NCBI GenBank assembly: GCA_011947345.1
Contig: JAAVTG010000976.1
Location: 2,501 to 29,993, forward strand
From: Phytophthora quininea
Lineage: Eukaryota; Oomycota; Peronosporomycetes; Peronosporales; Peronosporaceae
Length of the DNA: 27,493 bases
Reading direction: 5' to 3'
In this document: positions 1 through 11,181 of the stretch, piece by piece
Numbering within the stretch: position 1 is the first letter of the stretch
Layout of the letters: the number at the start of each line of letters is the position of its first letter
Position numbers and translations under genes: made by a program
Notes under the pieces: generated by a model
The model's database searches: none
What the model was told of the DNA's origin: nothing
The model's input: only the letters and a program-made list of their open reading frames with translations

Positions 1-1983
1 GACTATGACTGAGATGCTTGGAAACAGCTTGGCCACCGTTAGAGGTATGCACTTGTCTCGTAATAGATAGATGGCTCTCGGGCCATTGTTGTAGCGCTGT
101 AGTTGCTGCTGTATCTCTTCCTTTGCTGCGTTTACGGCAACTTCCTGACCATCCACCCGCCAAACTTGAGGATAACTTTGCGTCGGCATAAACCGCTGGC
201 ATCGAGGGCGAAGAGATTGAGACCGCAACAGGGTGGACAAGGTCGACTACCGCAGGCTGGCATTAGAGCCCCGTTGACTGGATCCGGTATCTTTCATGTG
301 GTCGTGCTCAGCGATCCAGATGGTACTCGGCAGGCGACCACAGCCAGAGAATGTGTCGCCGCGCCATCCTTAGCGATCCCCGCCGTCGTGCATCGAATTG
401 CTTGCTTCGAGTCGCTGCGGCAGCGTGGCAAAACGTAGCACTGACGTGGTCTCGCTTTAGCGTGCATTTGATCTCCCCGGCGCGTCAACACGAGCCCAGC
501 TGGTCCACGAGTGTCTGCTCAAGATGCAGCTGGGGACAGCGCCGCCGCCTGGAGCCACACAAAGCTCAAATCGGCCACCAAGACGTTGCAAATGCTGCTT
601 CGACCGAGTCTGACGTGGCGATCAATTGTCACCCTCGCAGTAATGCAACAAACAACAAACTCGTTGTCGCCGATGTTTTGCAAGCCTAAGTCAAACGTGC
701 TGTGGCGAATAAAACTTGGCTTGGACTTGTATGATGGCTTGGACGATAACGATGACTTCACAGTCAATTCATGAGTGAGTCAAGGCGTTGAAGCAGCCAC
801 TCCAAGTCCTGCGACGAAATTGAGCTGTGTTGGCAATCTCGGCTGTCCGCTTGAGCTTCCCGAGCCGGAGCTCGATGGAACCTCTCGCCACTTCGACAGC
901 CCGCCACTTTTGGAAAGGCGTCGAAATTGGACCAGGCGAGCCTTGTACTTTCGAGCAGCTGCATCCAATTGCTCCAGTGCTCACAGAGACTGCCGAAGGG
1001 GATGGAGGAGCCAAGCGAAGCACGATCCGAAGATATAAAGCCGCCGCCGTATCTCAAGCTCGTCCGTGATCAAGTCGTCTCAATTCCAACAATACTGATC
1101 AGTCTTGAAGCGAGAAGTGTCGATCCAGAAAAGCAAGTTTGGACATCACTGGAGACCTCCTTTTTGCTGCCGTCGGGTGAACTGCGAGGTCAACGTGCCA
1201 CTTTGGTTGCTTGTGAAGTTGTGGGTGAACTGTCAACCAGCGGTGGTGAAGTTTCGCCACGCAAATCTCGATGGCGACCGTGCATCATACCGAGCAGAGC
1301 ATGTGGCTCCCGTGTCTCTTTCTGCAGTCAATCGAGTCACGGTCTCTCGTCGGGTTGGAGGCTTTGTCTCTCTCACCTGCAATGGATTGTGAGAGGCAAG
1401 CGCCAACGCCGGCTTTGCTGCGGCGAGTATATTTGACGAGCTTTTCACTGCGCGGCTCAGACCATCTGCCGTGCGAGGGTATCGGTTTTGCGCGAGTCTC
1501 GAGCTGGTCGAAGATTGAGAGCTGGGTCTCGTCGCGCTCGATCCCCTCGCAAGGCTTACATTTCAAATACCAGCAGGTTGCTCGATCAGTTCCGAATACT
1601 CTGCCGGTCGCCGAGAAGCAGCCAGGGGACGAAGTCGCACACGGTCGAGATCCACTTGCCAATTGCACGGAACTGAGCCAGCGAGCGAAGCGCAGCATGG
1701 CGCGGCGACGTCGCTCTCGACTCGAAGCTTTCGCGATCTTGTCGTTGGCAGTGATAGAATCCACAGCAATATCAGCGGCATTGCTGCGACGGGAATTGTC
1801 GTTGAGCTTCTCGACGGCGTCCCAGCAAGGCGCCGAGCTACCGACGAACGGCTCGTTCGTATTTGACGGCTCGACATCCGACATCGCCCGACAATTGTAT
1901 TTGCGGCACGCGGCAGGCGACAGTATCGACCCAGTCATCCCCAACGCCATCCCGAGCTCCGTCACGGACAGACTTTCTCCATT
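1..1983. other. No supported gene; intergenic or decayed sequence
   Basis: I see no gene here that I can defend. Open frames on both strands are short, overlap each other and show no recognisable domain. The longest forward frame (from 1271) only becomes protein-like at its far end, where it runs into the kinase-tail fragment. I looked for kinase motifs (DFG, HRDLKP, APE) upstream of that tail and did not find them. The region could hold a decayed gene or the 5' flank of something outside the window. Confidence 0.5.
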
Positions 1984-2405
1984 GAACGTATCGTACACCG
2001 ACTTGCCAGGTTTGTTGCAGCGAGCTCTACCGAATGCAAACGAGCAGGCGTTAGATCTTCTAGAGAAGCTGCTGGTTTACGACCCGGAGAAGCGCATCAC
2101 TGCGATTGAAGCGATCCGACACCCGTACCTGCGAGAGGCATTCCGTTCAGTGATGCCCGATAACAGCGACAGTGGCGACGCTTTTTTACGACGAGATTGA
2201 GCAGGAAGAAGACCGCTTTGTCGGCAAGATCGACGATTCCAACGAGTACGTCCCTGAAACAAAGGAAGCCCTGCAGGGGGCGGTGTTCGAGCAAGTTTGC
2301 TTCTTCCATCCAGAGGCCCGGGAGTACGAGGACTGGCTGAAAAAACACGATGAACAGTTCTGTGTAGACCCGAAGACCGGGAAATTGGTTCCTCTGCAGA
2401 GTTAA
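1984..2405 (+). pseudogene. Orphan C-terminal piece of a MAP-kinase-like protein kinase
   Basis: The segment encodes the end of a CMGC/MAPK-type kinase domain: a stretch with [20 protein letters not shown], then RIT, HPYLR and an acidic C-terminal extension ending at a stop at 2403-2405. This matches kinase subdomain XI, where the Arg of KRIT is conserved in MAP kinases. The frame breaks at the T6 run at 2182-2187: removing one T joins the upstream frame to the one encoding [15 protein letters not shown] and the tail. No ATP-binding, catalytic or activation-loop motif is visible upstream, so a kinase cannot be made from what is here. It is either a truncated copy or the last exon of a gene whose other exons I failed to find. 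Family assignment is fairly safe; the orphan status is inference. Confidence 0.6.
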
Positions 2406-2821
2406 TGAGAGGAATATTAAGGATGCAGACGTACCTGGTTTGTTTGGGGTCATGGAAACCCTATACATGTACGCGGCGATTATTAGAGGCGTGGTGGGTT
2501 GGTATGAATTGGTGTCGTTTGTGCGCGTGATGAAACTGTTGGAATGAAAAGTGTTCCAGTGCTGTGATAGACGAGGATACTGTATTACTTTGACTGATTG
2601 TCGTCTGGGAATACAGGGCCAAGTCACCATTGATGAGTGGACAATTCATGTTTACGGACAGATGATCAACACCGAGATCCGAATAATACTTGACGTGAGC
2701 ACTGACGTAGGATGCGGCAACATCGTTGTAGAGCGACCAAAATATGAGTGGCTGGATGCTACAACCACACGCTTTTGCTGGCAAACTTGAGACGATGGTT
2801 GAGTCTCCGACGAACCCGTAT
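2406..2821. other. Intergenic region upstream of the MATE gene
   Basis: No supported gene. It separates the stop of the kinase tail from the MATE transporter start and presumably holds the MATE promoter. Short open frames on both strands have no recognisable content. Confidence 0.5.
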
Positions 2822-2835
2822 TCACTGTCGATTTT
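2822..2835 (+). promoter_or_regulatory. Initiator-like motif upstream of the MATE gene
   Basis: The bases TCACTGTCGATTTT match about 11 of 14 positions of the oomycete initiator core TCATTYYNCAWTTT and end 23 bases before the ATG at 2859. The match is weaker than at the other genes, so this is a tentative call. Confidence 0.35.
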
Positions 2836-2858
2836 ACCGGACGGGGCACAGAGACAGA

Positions 2859-4466
2859 ATGAGCCAGAAGCTGGACCAGGAAGACAAATCCAGCTGCAGC
2901 GAGCCCTTCGTGAGCATCGTTTCGCCTTCGCCGCAGACCGATCACGAATCCAATCACTCTGAAGAACCGAACCCACAATCAAAGAGGAAGTCAAGACGCT
3001 GCTTAAACTCGTTGGGCCCGTGGTGCGGACGTGTTTATTGGTGGCACGACGTCTTGTGACTGGATGAACTAACAAACCTGTTCCGCTCAGACGATTACAA
3101 CATTCTTGGAGTTTCTACCTGGCTTCACATCGATCATCCTCGCTGGTAACATCGACTCGCCACTTTCGCAGCACTACATCGACGCCGCGACATTTTCCAT
3201 CATGGTGCGAATGCTTTACTTTTGTATGAGCTGTCAAAGTGCTGACGTTCGTTCACCCAGACGCTGAATATCACTTCGCTCTCTATGGACTCGGACTCGC
3301 TTCGGCGCTGGATACGCTCTGCTCGCAAGCGTACGGAGCCAAACGTCTGGAAAAGATCGGCATCTACTTCCAGACTGGAGTCCTCGTGCTCACGGTCATC
3401 CTCATACCAATGCTCCTCATCAACTCGTTCACGGAGCCGATTTTAAAGTGGCTGGGCCAGGATGCGGAGATCGCTCATCTAGCTGGACACTTCTCTCGAT
3501 GGATGTTGCCGGGAGTGCCGTGCTTGTTCCTGTATGAACTCACACGCAAGGTACTCCAAGCACAAAACATCATGACGCCACTCGTCACCATCGCAGCAAT
3601 TGCCAACGTCGTCAACGTCGCGACCGGGTACGGACTCGCCTACCACACCCCATCGGCTTCAACGGCATTGCGATCGGCAGAAGCCTAGGAAACTTGACTC
3701 TTCCGCTGCTTTTAGTGCCTTATTTCATTTGGCGTCCACACCACTTACGGCAGTGGTGGTGCCACCCGTGGGATTTCAAGGCCGCGTTAGGCTACGTCGG
3801 ACTCTTTTGCGGCTTGGCGTGCCTGGGATGTTGATGCTGGGTATGGAAATCTGGGCCTTCGAAGCTCTCTCGATCCTTGCCGGTTTACTGCCCGATAGTG
3901 TGGTGGCTGTGGCAGCCCACTCGGTGCTGGTCAATGTCGATATGCTCGTGTACACGACGTTTGCAGGCATGTCGGTGGCCGCAAATATTCGCGTTGGGAA
4001 TTGTCTCGGGGCGAACAAGCCCAAGACGGCCAAGATGGCCCGCAACGTAGCTCTCACGATCACCTTCTTCGTCACGCTGTTCTTTGGCGGGCTCACTCTT
4101 GGACTGAGTGACTACATCCCACTCCTGTTTCTCGACAAAGGCAAGAGCGCCGATCTAGCGTCCAAGGTCATGGCGATCATGTCGCCCCAGAAGGTCGTTG
4201 ACGGGCTGAACGCGGTGACCCAAGGAGTGTTTCGCGGTGCGGGCAAGCAGAAAGCTGCTGCCATCGCCAATGGAGTAGCGTATTATTTGTTTGGGGTTCC
4301 TTTTGGTGCACTGCTCGCCTTCCAGTTAGATCTCGGAGTCGAAGGATTGTGGCTTGGCATGACTGCTGGCAACGTGCTAGCCGTGACTGTGATGGCAATT
4401 CTCATGCGGTTCTACTGGAACTGGGACAACCTGGCAGAGGATGCTCGAAGGCGCACGGACCTGTAA
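2859..4466 (+). CDS. MATE-family multidrug/toxin efflux transporter (three exons, frameshifted in this assembly)
   Basis: Encodes a multi-pass membrane antiporter of the MATE family, which exports organic cations and xenobiotics using an ion gradient. Family hallmarks are LASALDTLCSQAYGAK after the first helices, GVPGMLMLGMEIWAFE in the second half, and GVFRGAGKQK near the end. The start at 2859 gives a hydrophilic N-terminus of about 40 residues. Introns are proposed at 3023-3090 and 3205-3260. The combined product would be about 495 residues, close to eukaryotic MATE length. The frame is broken four times, always by loss of one base next to a short run: CCC at 2972-2974, GG at 3287-3288, CCCC at 3648-3651 and TTTT at 3805-3808. 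No in-frame stop or missense decay is evident otherwise, so the gene may be intact in the organism. It is convergent with the sulfate-type transporter, 104 bases apart. Confidence 0.88.
3023..3090 (+). other. Intron 1 of the MATE gene (68 bp)
   Basis: Begins GTGCGG and ends CTCAG, with a CTAAC branch-like sequence at 3069-3073. Removing it joins LLKLVGPV to TITTFLEFLPGF, which fits the family; reading through it hits a TGA. Confidence 0.75.
3205..3260 (+). other. Intron 2 of the MATE gene (56 bp)
   Basis: Begins GTGCGAATG and ends CACCCAG. Removing it joins AATFSIM to TLNITSLSM, which fits MATE helix 2. At 56 bp it is very short, as is common in oomycetes. Confidence 0.7.
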
Positions 4467-4570
4467 AACGCGGCGACGATTTCTGCTAAGCTTGCGCTGA
4501 AATCCTAGAACTCACTGTCGGAAGCGCTTTATTTTGTTGAAAAGTATCCTGAATCATTGATATCATCTTT

Positions 4571-6653
4571 CTAGACGTGCTCAACTGCGCCACCAGTGGA
4601 CTCTGGTGGTTTAAGCCCCGGAGGTGTTACTTCTCGCAGCAGCCGTACGGCATCCTCCACTGAAATACTTGGATTTGAAGCCAACACACGAGTGATCAAG
4701 TTCGTTGACGCAAGTAGGTCGCGCAAATGGCTTTTGGCGTTGGCAACGGCAAAGCGGGTCTTGCGAACTGCGAGCTTCTCTTGGATATCGGACAGCACTT
4801 GGATTGTGATGGCATCCATGTCATTCATGTGGCACGCGTCGAGCACAACTCCTGTGTCGTCACTCCTTGCTTTGACAATCGCGCCATCTCCGTGTCGATG
4901 CAGAGACCGACGCGTTCGCAGTTAGCAAAGAACAGCGAGCTCTCCACCCGCACCACGACAATGCCATCAGCAGGACATGCCTCGGGAAATATGTCCCGGT
5001 CGACAAAATTGCCGTTATCCAGCTCACCAAGAACCACCACCGGTGAGCTCTTCGTCTTCACCATGAGCGCCAACACCGAGCAGACGATCGACGCGATCAA
5101 ACCATCCAGCACGCCCAACGCCAACGCCAACGTCAGGACAAACGACGCAACCCAGACGAAGAACTCGTCGCGCTTGACACGGTAGAGCCACTTGGCCTCC
5201 TTGAACTCCACCAGTGTGTATCCGGCGACGATGATGATCGCCGCGAGTGTGGCACGCGGCAGGTAGTAGAGCGTGCCGGTGAGCGTGTAGAGTGCGATGA
5301 TGACGATGAGTGTGGTGATGATGGAGGCCAACTGCGTACGCGCGTTCTGCAGGTTGACGGCGGTGCGTGACATGCCTCCGGTGGGCGGCATGGCCTTGAA
5401 GAAGCCGCAGACGACGCTCGCGAGGCCGATACCAGTCAGCTCCTGGTCAGTGTTGATATCCTCACCACGCTGGATGGCGAGACGTTTGGCCATGGCGATA
5501 CTGGAGAGGAAGACGACGAGCGCGACGGTGAAGGAATTGAGCAGGATGGCGCCGAAGCGTCCACCGGCGATGAGATCGGAGTCGAATCCGTACCATGGCA
5601 CGACGGGGCAGGGAAATCCACTGGGGACGATGCCGGTGAGTTTGATTGCGTTGGGTCCGAGGATGTATCCGACGATGCCTCCGAAGATGCAGACGATGAG
5701 CGGTCCGAGGTCGCAAAGTGTGCGGGCGAGGAAGATAGCGATGAGTACAGGCTTGGACTTGGGCGGCTGGTTGGGAATGGATTTGCGCTCGAATGATTTG
5801 CCTTGGTAGTCATCATTCTCTCGAGCAGACTGGAGACCGACGTACTGTTCATCGGTGAGAGGAAGCCGTGACTGTCCGTGGAGTTGCCCTCATTTGGTTG
5901 TGCAGGAGTAGAGTCTGTCTTTGACGGGTCATCGAAGAGCTGAGAGAGTGCGGGCGACGGGAAGAAGCGTTTCTTGACCTGCTTCATCGCAAAGAGGTAA
6001 GCGATCGAAACGAGACCCACCGCCAACGAGTTCTTGTTGGAATGACCGATTCTCTTGAGATTCTGGTAGAGCGTCTGCACCGGGTAGTCTTGCGAGTCGA
6101 ATTTGACGCCCAGGATATTCTGGAACTGCGAGAGCATGATGAGCAGTCCGCCGGCCGAGATGAAGCCGCCCATGACAGGACGCGAGAAGAAGTCGGCGAC
6201 CTGGCTGAGATTGAGGACGCGCACAGTGAGCAGAATGAGGCCACTGAGGAAGGCGATCATGGTGCCAGTGGCGACGCGTTCGTTCTCGTCCTTGATATGT
6301 TCGAGGATAGAACCAGTGAGCAGTGCGACCTCGGAACTGCTAGCCACAGACAACACGGTGCTGGATCCGAAGAGCGCGTAGACGAGTGGAGCGGTGGCGG
6401 CCGTGTAGAGTCCGTGGTGTGCGGGCACGTGCATGATGGTGGAGAGCGAGACTTCTTGCGGGATGAGCATCATGGCGACGGTGATGCCGGCGACGAGGTC
6501 GAACTTGAGGTCTTGTCCGATGCGGTAGTTGGGCAGCCATTTGAGAATGGGGGCGATGTCTTGGGCTCGTTCGAAGGCGGTCTTTGACGGCGCGATGAAT
6601 CTCTCGTTTGGAGCGGGTCGTGTCGATCCGAGGAAGGTGCGAAGTCGATCCAT
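4571..6653 (-). CDS. SulP/SLC26-family anion (sulfate-type) transporter with C-terminal STAS domain
   Basis: Predicted plasma-membrane transporter for sulfate or related anions. The N-terminal part has the SulP region around FDLVAGITVAMMLIPQE, then HVPAHHGLYTA, and later DQELTGIGLASVVCGFF, MPPTGGMSRTAVN and LPRATLAAIIIVAGY. The C-terminal STAS domain carries the DACHMNDMDA stretch near 4840. The product is about 694 residues once two single-base losses are allowed for, near 5860 and near 4881-4885; both shift in the same direction. I chose the ATG at 6653 (MDRLRTFLG) over the longer frame from 6797 because an initiator-like motif sits at 6712-6725, so upstream codons would not be transcribed. 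A serine-rich run in one frame between about 5600 and 5850 is an out-of-frame artefact. Substrate is not certain from sequence. Confidence 0.88.
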
Positions 6654-6711
6654 AGTACTGAGAGGGTGATCCCGTTGGTTTTGGTGAGGTGGAGCTTGGG
6701 CTCGAGGTGGC

Positions 6712-6725
6712 AAATGTTGGAATGA
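6712..6725 (-). promoter_or_regulatory. Initiator-like motif of the SulP gene
   Basis: On the minus strand the bases read TCATTCCAACATTT, matching about 12 of 14 positions of the oomycete initiator core. It lies about 60 bases upstream of the ATG at 6653 and decides that start over the in-frame codon at 6797. Confidence 0.5.
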
Positions 6726-6797
6726 AAAGCGTTTGGTCTCGTTGCCGACAAGCTGCGTGGTGTGAACCGGTCGACGACTGCCAGGTGCGTGAGTCAA

Positions 6798-7538
6798 GTG
6801 TACTAAGTTTGTGGGCTCAGTGCGGTGGCCAGTGGAGGCGATTTCGTAGCAAATATGCCAACGATCTACGGCGAACAGTGCTGAGGAGACGGATGTCGAG
6901 CTCTCCTATCTCTACAATTCACGGATTGCAGCACCTGTGTTAGGAGTGCTGTATCGACCTCAATAGTGTCTATGATCAGAAGGTGCTCAACGTTTCAAGA
7001 CGATGTCGACTAAAGTGCAACGTTGGCACCGCGCTCAAACGAGACCGCGTGTTCATTGCAATTCTCTTTATCTGGACCGTGATCCGCGCTGACTCACTCC
7101 AAAACACCGCGATGGGCTCTTCAAGTGCAGTTTGCAAGTGGCTACACGCGACGGTCTCCGCCACTAAATGCATCGGCTCATTCCAACGCGTTTGCTTGTG
7201 CTCTCGTTGCAGTTTCAGCTGGAGGTGATTGGGGACCGACCCGCCAATCCTCCATGGCCGATGCTTCGACTCGAATATCGCGCCGGCGGGGACAACGACG
7301 GATTTCATGTTGCCGCTGGACACCTCGCATGAAATATAGACGAAGTATAGCCCGTCGACCTTTATCGACGGGTGGCGTGCAGCCTGAAGTGTCGGTTGGC
7401 ACGATCGGCAAGCAAAAGCAGCAATTGCCATCGAATTGACTCTGATAATAGTTTGCACAAGTCGCACACGGCGTTGATTGGTTGGTATTTATTGTATTGT
7501 TAATGCTGTGCTGAAGTTTCGACTATAAACCAACTGAA
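6798..7538. other. Divergent intergenic region between SulP and ankyrin-like gene A
   Basis: About 740 bases between divergently transcribed genes, probably holding both promoters. A 163-codon minus-strand frame (7467-6976) has no recognisable domain and I do not call it. A perfect 8-bp hairpin lies at 7351-7372. I found no clear initiator motif close to the ATG at 7539; the sequence just upstream is AT-rich. Confidence 0.5.
7351..7372. repeat. Perfect 8-bp inverted repeat (hairpin)
   Basis: CCCGTCGA and TCGACGGG are separated by the 6-base loop CCTTTA. It lies 167 bases upstream of gene A. No T-run follows on either strand. Function unknown. Confidence 0.6.
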
Positions 7539-9341
7539 ATGAAGCGCTGCAACCCGGACGGCGACGTCGACGCTCCCAAGCGCTCCCGCACAGCTGACCC
7601 ACCAGGAGAACCCCCAGAAGAGGCAGCACCTCCTAGCGATGTCTTCCTAAGACTCACGGGGGTGGAGTTCCCGCCCAAAATCCTGGCCTTACCCCACATA
7701 CTCCAACATATCGATTTCCTACTGATGACTCCCGAAGAAGCATTAGTTGAAGCCGCTCACAGAGGAGACGATGAATGGATCGACAATACTTTAGATCGCT
7801 TTTACTGCCAGATACCAGTAGCCGCAATGGTGGCTGCTGCAACTCACGGCCATCTCAAAGCTCTACGATTGCTGGTCGACTTCTACGAGCCAGAAACTAT
7901 GCTGACGTGGGCGACCACAGCAAATAAAGTGGCAGTAGCTGCTGCCTGCAATGGCCACTGCCAAATCGTGGAGGATTTCTTGCCCGCCCCGGAGGAGCGT
8001 AACCCTTCTGGGATTAACGCTGACACATTAAACGGATTGAAGAGTATGATCGTCGGAGCAGCTAAGAACAAGCATCTTGAGGTCGTGCAGTTGGTGCTAC
8101 CCGTTATTATGACGGCTGGCGAGGTGAAGGAGGGATACGACAAGTACGAAGGATGGCGTGAGGCTCTGAATGAGGCAGCTACGCAAGGACATCTTGACAT
8201 TGTCAAGTTTTTGGTGGAGCAAGCAGTTGAAGGAGATTACTCATATAAATATGCAGGACGTCCGGACGTACTAACGCGCGCGATCGCGGCAGAGCATGAT
8301 GCTGTGGTGGACTTTATGCTGACACGCGAAGACTTTATTTATGATTTGGGGGACGCTTTTGCAAAAGCTCTGGAGATGGACAATCAAACACTCGCCACAA
8401 GGATCAACGATCTGTATCCGAAGCGGAAACAACGAGACAGCTTGCTCGTGGATATGATCATCTTTCAAGGTGACTTCAATGCTGTAAAGTTTCTCTATAA
8501 TCACGGACACAACAGTCCTCAGGTGGTGTGCGAAGGGTTCGTTAAGGCCTGCGAGCTTGACCAGCTCGATATCATAAAGTTTTTACTAGACACTGAGCAG
8601 GTTTCAGCGACCGCATTTGATCAGGGGTTCCTCGCTGCTGCGTCAGAGTATTCTAACGTTTTACAGTATCTCTTTGGGCTGGATCGTGCATCCCCAGAAG
8701 CGATCAACAACACATTCGCGAACACTATCAACCTGCAAATGGTCAAGTTCCTCCACGAAAATGCTAACATCTCGAGTGAAGCGGTTAACAAGGCTTTCAA
8801 AAAGGCAGCAGAGTGGAGGCGCGATGGCAGATTAGCGATCGTGGAATTCTTGCACAAGGAAACCTGCCTCACCCCTGAAACTGTCAGCAATGCGTTCGTG
8901 AGTGCGATAGAGAACTATAGCACTGAGGTTGTGAAGTTGCTATGCCCTGATGAGCGTATTACGGCTGACGGAAGGAACAAAGCGTTTGTGGAACTGGCCC
9001 TGCACGATTACTCTCAAGTGGCAGAAGAAATGTATTCAAACTACAGCATTTCCCAAACGTCACTACTCGAGGCGTTCGATGTCGCCACTCGCCACGAATC
9101 TCGAGATTTTCTCGAGTTCTTGTCGTTTGAGGAGTCCATTCCTCAACAAGTGAAACACCAAGCTTTTGTGAGTGCGGCTCGACATGGGAAGAAGTGGGTT
9201 TTGGAGACAATCAGTGAAGTCGGTGAATGGCCCCTCGAGATTCTAAAGGAGGCGCTTCGGTCTGTTTCCTCGAGCTGGAGTTGCAAGAAAGTCAAGCGGT
9301 ATTTGCGCAAGAGAATCTGTGACTTGCTACTCAAGATGTAG
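7539..9341 (+). CDS. Ankyrin-like repeat protein A, intact, 600 residues
   Basis: A single uninterrupted exon. The N-terminus has a basic PKRSR stretch (residues about 13-17) that could be a nuclear localization signal. It is followed by the family block ALPHILQHIDFLLMTPEEAL (about 50-69), shared with genes D, E and F. Residues about 90-240 have loosely ankyrin-like units such as GHLKALRLLVDF, NKHLEVVQLVLP and GHLDIVKFLVEQ. From about 300 the repeats take the form S-x-E-x-x-x-x-x-F with FL or LL spacing near 30 residues. The C-terminus (VKRYLRKRICDLLLKM) is shared with B and C. No signal peptide or membrane segment is visible, so an intracellular scaffold or binding role is likely. Partner and function are unknown. 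It is the only family member here with no frame disruption. Confidence 0.85.
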   Translation: MKRCNPDGDVDAPKRSRTADPPGEPPEEAAPPSDVFLRLTGVEFPPKILALPHILQHIDFLLMTPEEALVEAAHRGDDEWIDNTLDRFYCQIPVAAMVAAATHGHLKALRLLVDFYEPETMLTWATTANKVAVAAACNGHCQIVEDFLPAPEERNPSGINADTLNGLKSMIVGAAKNKHLEVVQLVLPVIMTAGEVKEGYDKYEGWREALNEAATQGHLDIVKFLVEQAVEGDYSYKYAGRPDVLTRAIAAEHDAVVDFMLTREDFIYDLGDAFAKALEMDNQTLATRINDLYPKRKQRDSLLVDMIIFQGDFNAVKFLYNHGHNSPQVVCEGFVKACELDQLDIIKFLLDTEQVSATAFDQGFLAAASEYSNVLQYLFGLDRASPEAINNTFANTINLQMVKFLHENANISSEAVNKAFKKAAEWRRDGRLAIVEFLHKETCLTPETVSNAFVSAIENYSTEVVKLLCPDERITADGRNKAFVELALHDYSQVAEEMYSNYSISQTSLLEAFDVATRHESRDFLEFLSFEESIPQQVKHQAFVSAARHGKKWVLETISEVGEWPLEILKEALRSVSSSWSCKKVKRYLRKRICDLLLKM

Positions 9342-9511
9342 GCTAGCTTCATGGAAAAACCATGATAGATACTTTTTCTCGTTGCATAATTTCCCGTTTT
9401 ACACCAAATCTTTTGAAAGGATAAGCAGCTCCTACCAAGCTGACGAAAACTCCAGCGCTGTCAAGCGTTCTCCCACTCCATATGCACGGTTAAACAGGCC
9501 GCGCTACTAAA

Positions 9512-10775
9512 ATCCAAGACTCCAACAGTGGCTGCTGCTGCTTCTGGCCACTGTGAAAGTGATGATAACTCACAACAACAGTTCTGCGGAGGTTGAGGAG
9601 GAAACGTGGCACATTGTGAGGAAGACCGCTGTTGCTAACAACAAACAGTTCAAAGGACACCTTGAGATTGCTAAGTTTCGGGTGGAGTAGACAGCTGAGG
9701 GAGAACATTCGATAAATATGGAGGGAAGCCAGACGTCCTTACTCGTGCAATTGCTTCCGAACGAGGCGACGTGGCGGACCATATTCTTACCCAGGAGACA
9801 TTTCCATTTGACTTGGGTAGACGCGCTTGATAAATCGCTTGAGATGGAACGGCAGGACATGGCTGGCAAGATTTACGTCTTCTGTGTTGAGCGATGTAGA
9901 TGGGATAGATTGTCCTAGCGAATGATCCAGTACGTGCGGTGAAGTTTCTCTTCTGCCGTGGACACAGAAACCCTGAGATAGTGTGCAAGGGTTTCGTCCC
10001 GAGTCTTTCATCTTGAAGATATCGACATCGTAAAGGTTCTATTTGATACCGAGCTGATCTCCAAGGGTGCATTGAACGACGGCATTAGAGCTGCAGCAAT
10101 GTCACAGAAATGCGGTCGAATATCTCTTCGAGGTGGGCCAGCCATCTCCAGAGGCAATTAACGACGCACTTCTACGCCAGTGACCTCAAAACGAATTACT
10201 TCATGCTGACAAAAGCTGATGTCTCGAGTGACGCAGTTAACGCGGCTTTTAAAAGATTGCTGTAGCCCGCAAACCCAAAGTAGTCGAGATCGCAACGGTG
10301 CTGTACGGCGAAACGTACATCACTGCTAAGATTATTGAAGATGCATTCGTCGGCGCTCACACCTTCCACAACACAGGTGCCGCGGAAGTCGATCAACGTA
10401 TAACGACAGGAGGAAGAAATACAGCTTTTGAGAAGATGACGAACAAGGGCGAAGTGGAATTGTTCAAGGCATCTATCTCCAATTACGATATTTCCGAGGC
10501 ATCTCTGCTGAAGGCGTTTAGTCTCGCTGCCAACAGTGATTTCGACGACGTCGTTTAGTTCTCGTCTCGCGAGCAATCGAATTGAAGCAACGGAGCTTTA
10601 CGAGTGCGGCCCGATGTGAAGAAATAAAAAGGTCTTGCAGACGACAAAGGGAAGCAGGCGACTATCCCCTCGATATTCTGAAGATTGCGCTTCGTTCGGT
10701 TGTGAAGCAGTGGAATTGCAAGAACGTCCGACATTACTTGCGCAAGGGTTTCGCAACGTGCTGTTGGAGATATAA
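9512..10775 (+). pseudogene. Decayed tandem copy of ankyrin-like gene A (B)
   Basis: Matches gene A in order and orientation but lacks the N-terminal third. Recognisable segments include one like VAVAAACNGHC at about 9523, HLEIAKFRVE at about 9660 and IDIVKVLFDTELIS at about 10022. The segment ISNYDISEASLLKAF lies at about 10470, and the C-terminus YPLDILKIALRSV...HYLRKG at about 10665-10750. Several stops and frame changes interrupt it and segments between repeats are missing, so this is real decay rather than a few read errors. It lies about 170 bases after gene A, which indicates tandem duplication followed by loss. Confidence 0.85.
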
Positions 10776-11181
10776 GCATCACGAATTTGACCCAGATATT
10801 TTTGCTTTGCCGTGGGGGCCATGAACCTTAGACGCTTTGCCAGCTCTTTCGGAGCTCTTCACTCGGTTCAAATGTCAGGCTGAGAGGGCTGTAGACCATG
10901 ATCGCGTGAGAATTTATCACGCTACGCTTTTGAGATTACGAGACGCCTGGCGCTCACGTCACATGGCATTAACTAGTAAACTCTAGTCTTAGCTCATCGC
11001 TTGAGATGATCAGGGAATGTCAACAGTGATGGCGTGAAGCACCGACTTCAAATCCTTTAGCGATCGTCAATGTTTATGCTGCTGAGTGAGCCTCAACTCC
11101 GACCTAATCACGAGGCTAGTTACGTCAATTTGACAGTTCTCAATTAGCCGCAACACGAAACAACGTCCAAGGAAGTCAGCG
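10776..11181. other. Intergenic region between pseudogene B and the bZIP-like gene
   Basis: No gene seen. It presumably holds the promoter of the downstream bZIP-like gene. A TCTCAATT sequence near 11136 vaguely resembles an initiator but is too weak to annotate. Confidence 0.45.

Noticed and set aside
1285..1998. Minus-strand frame of 237 codons opposite the kinase tail region
   Set aside because: Rich in Ser, Arg and Cys without repeats or motifs; it looks like a chance open frame.
6654..6797. N-terminal extension of the SulP protein starting MTHAPGSRRPVHTT
   Set aside because: The initiator-like motif at 6712-6725 lies within it, and the extension has no similarity to transporter N-termini.
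6976..7467. Minus-strand frame of 163 codons
   Set aside because: No domain, unusual composition, and it lies in a divergent promoter region. No initiator motif or homologous copy was seen.
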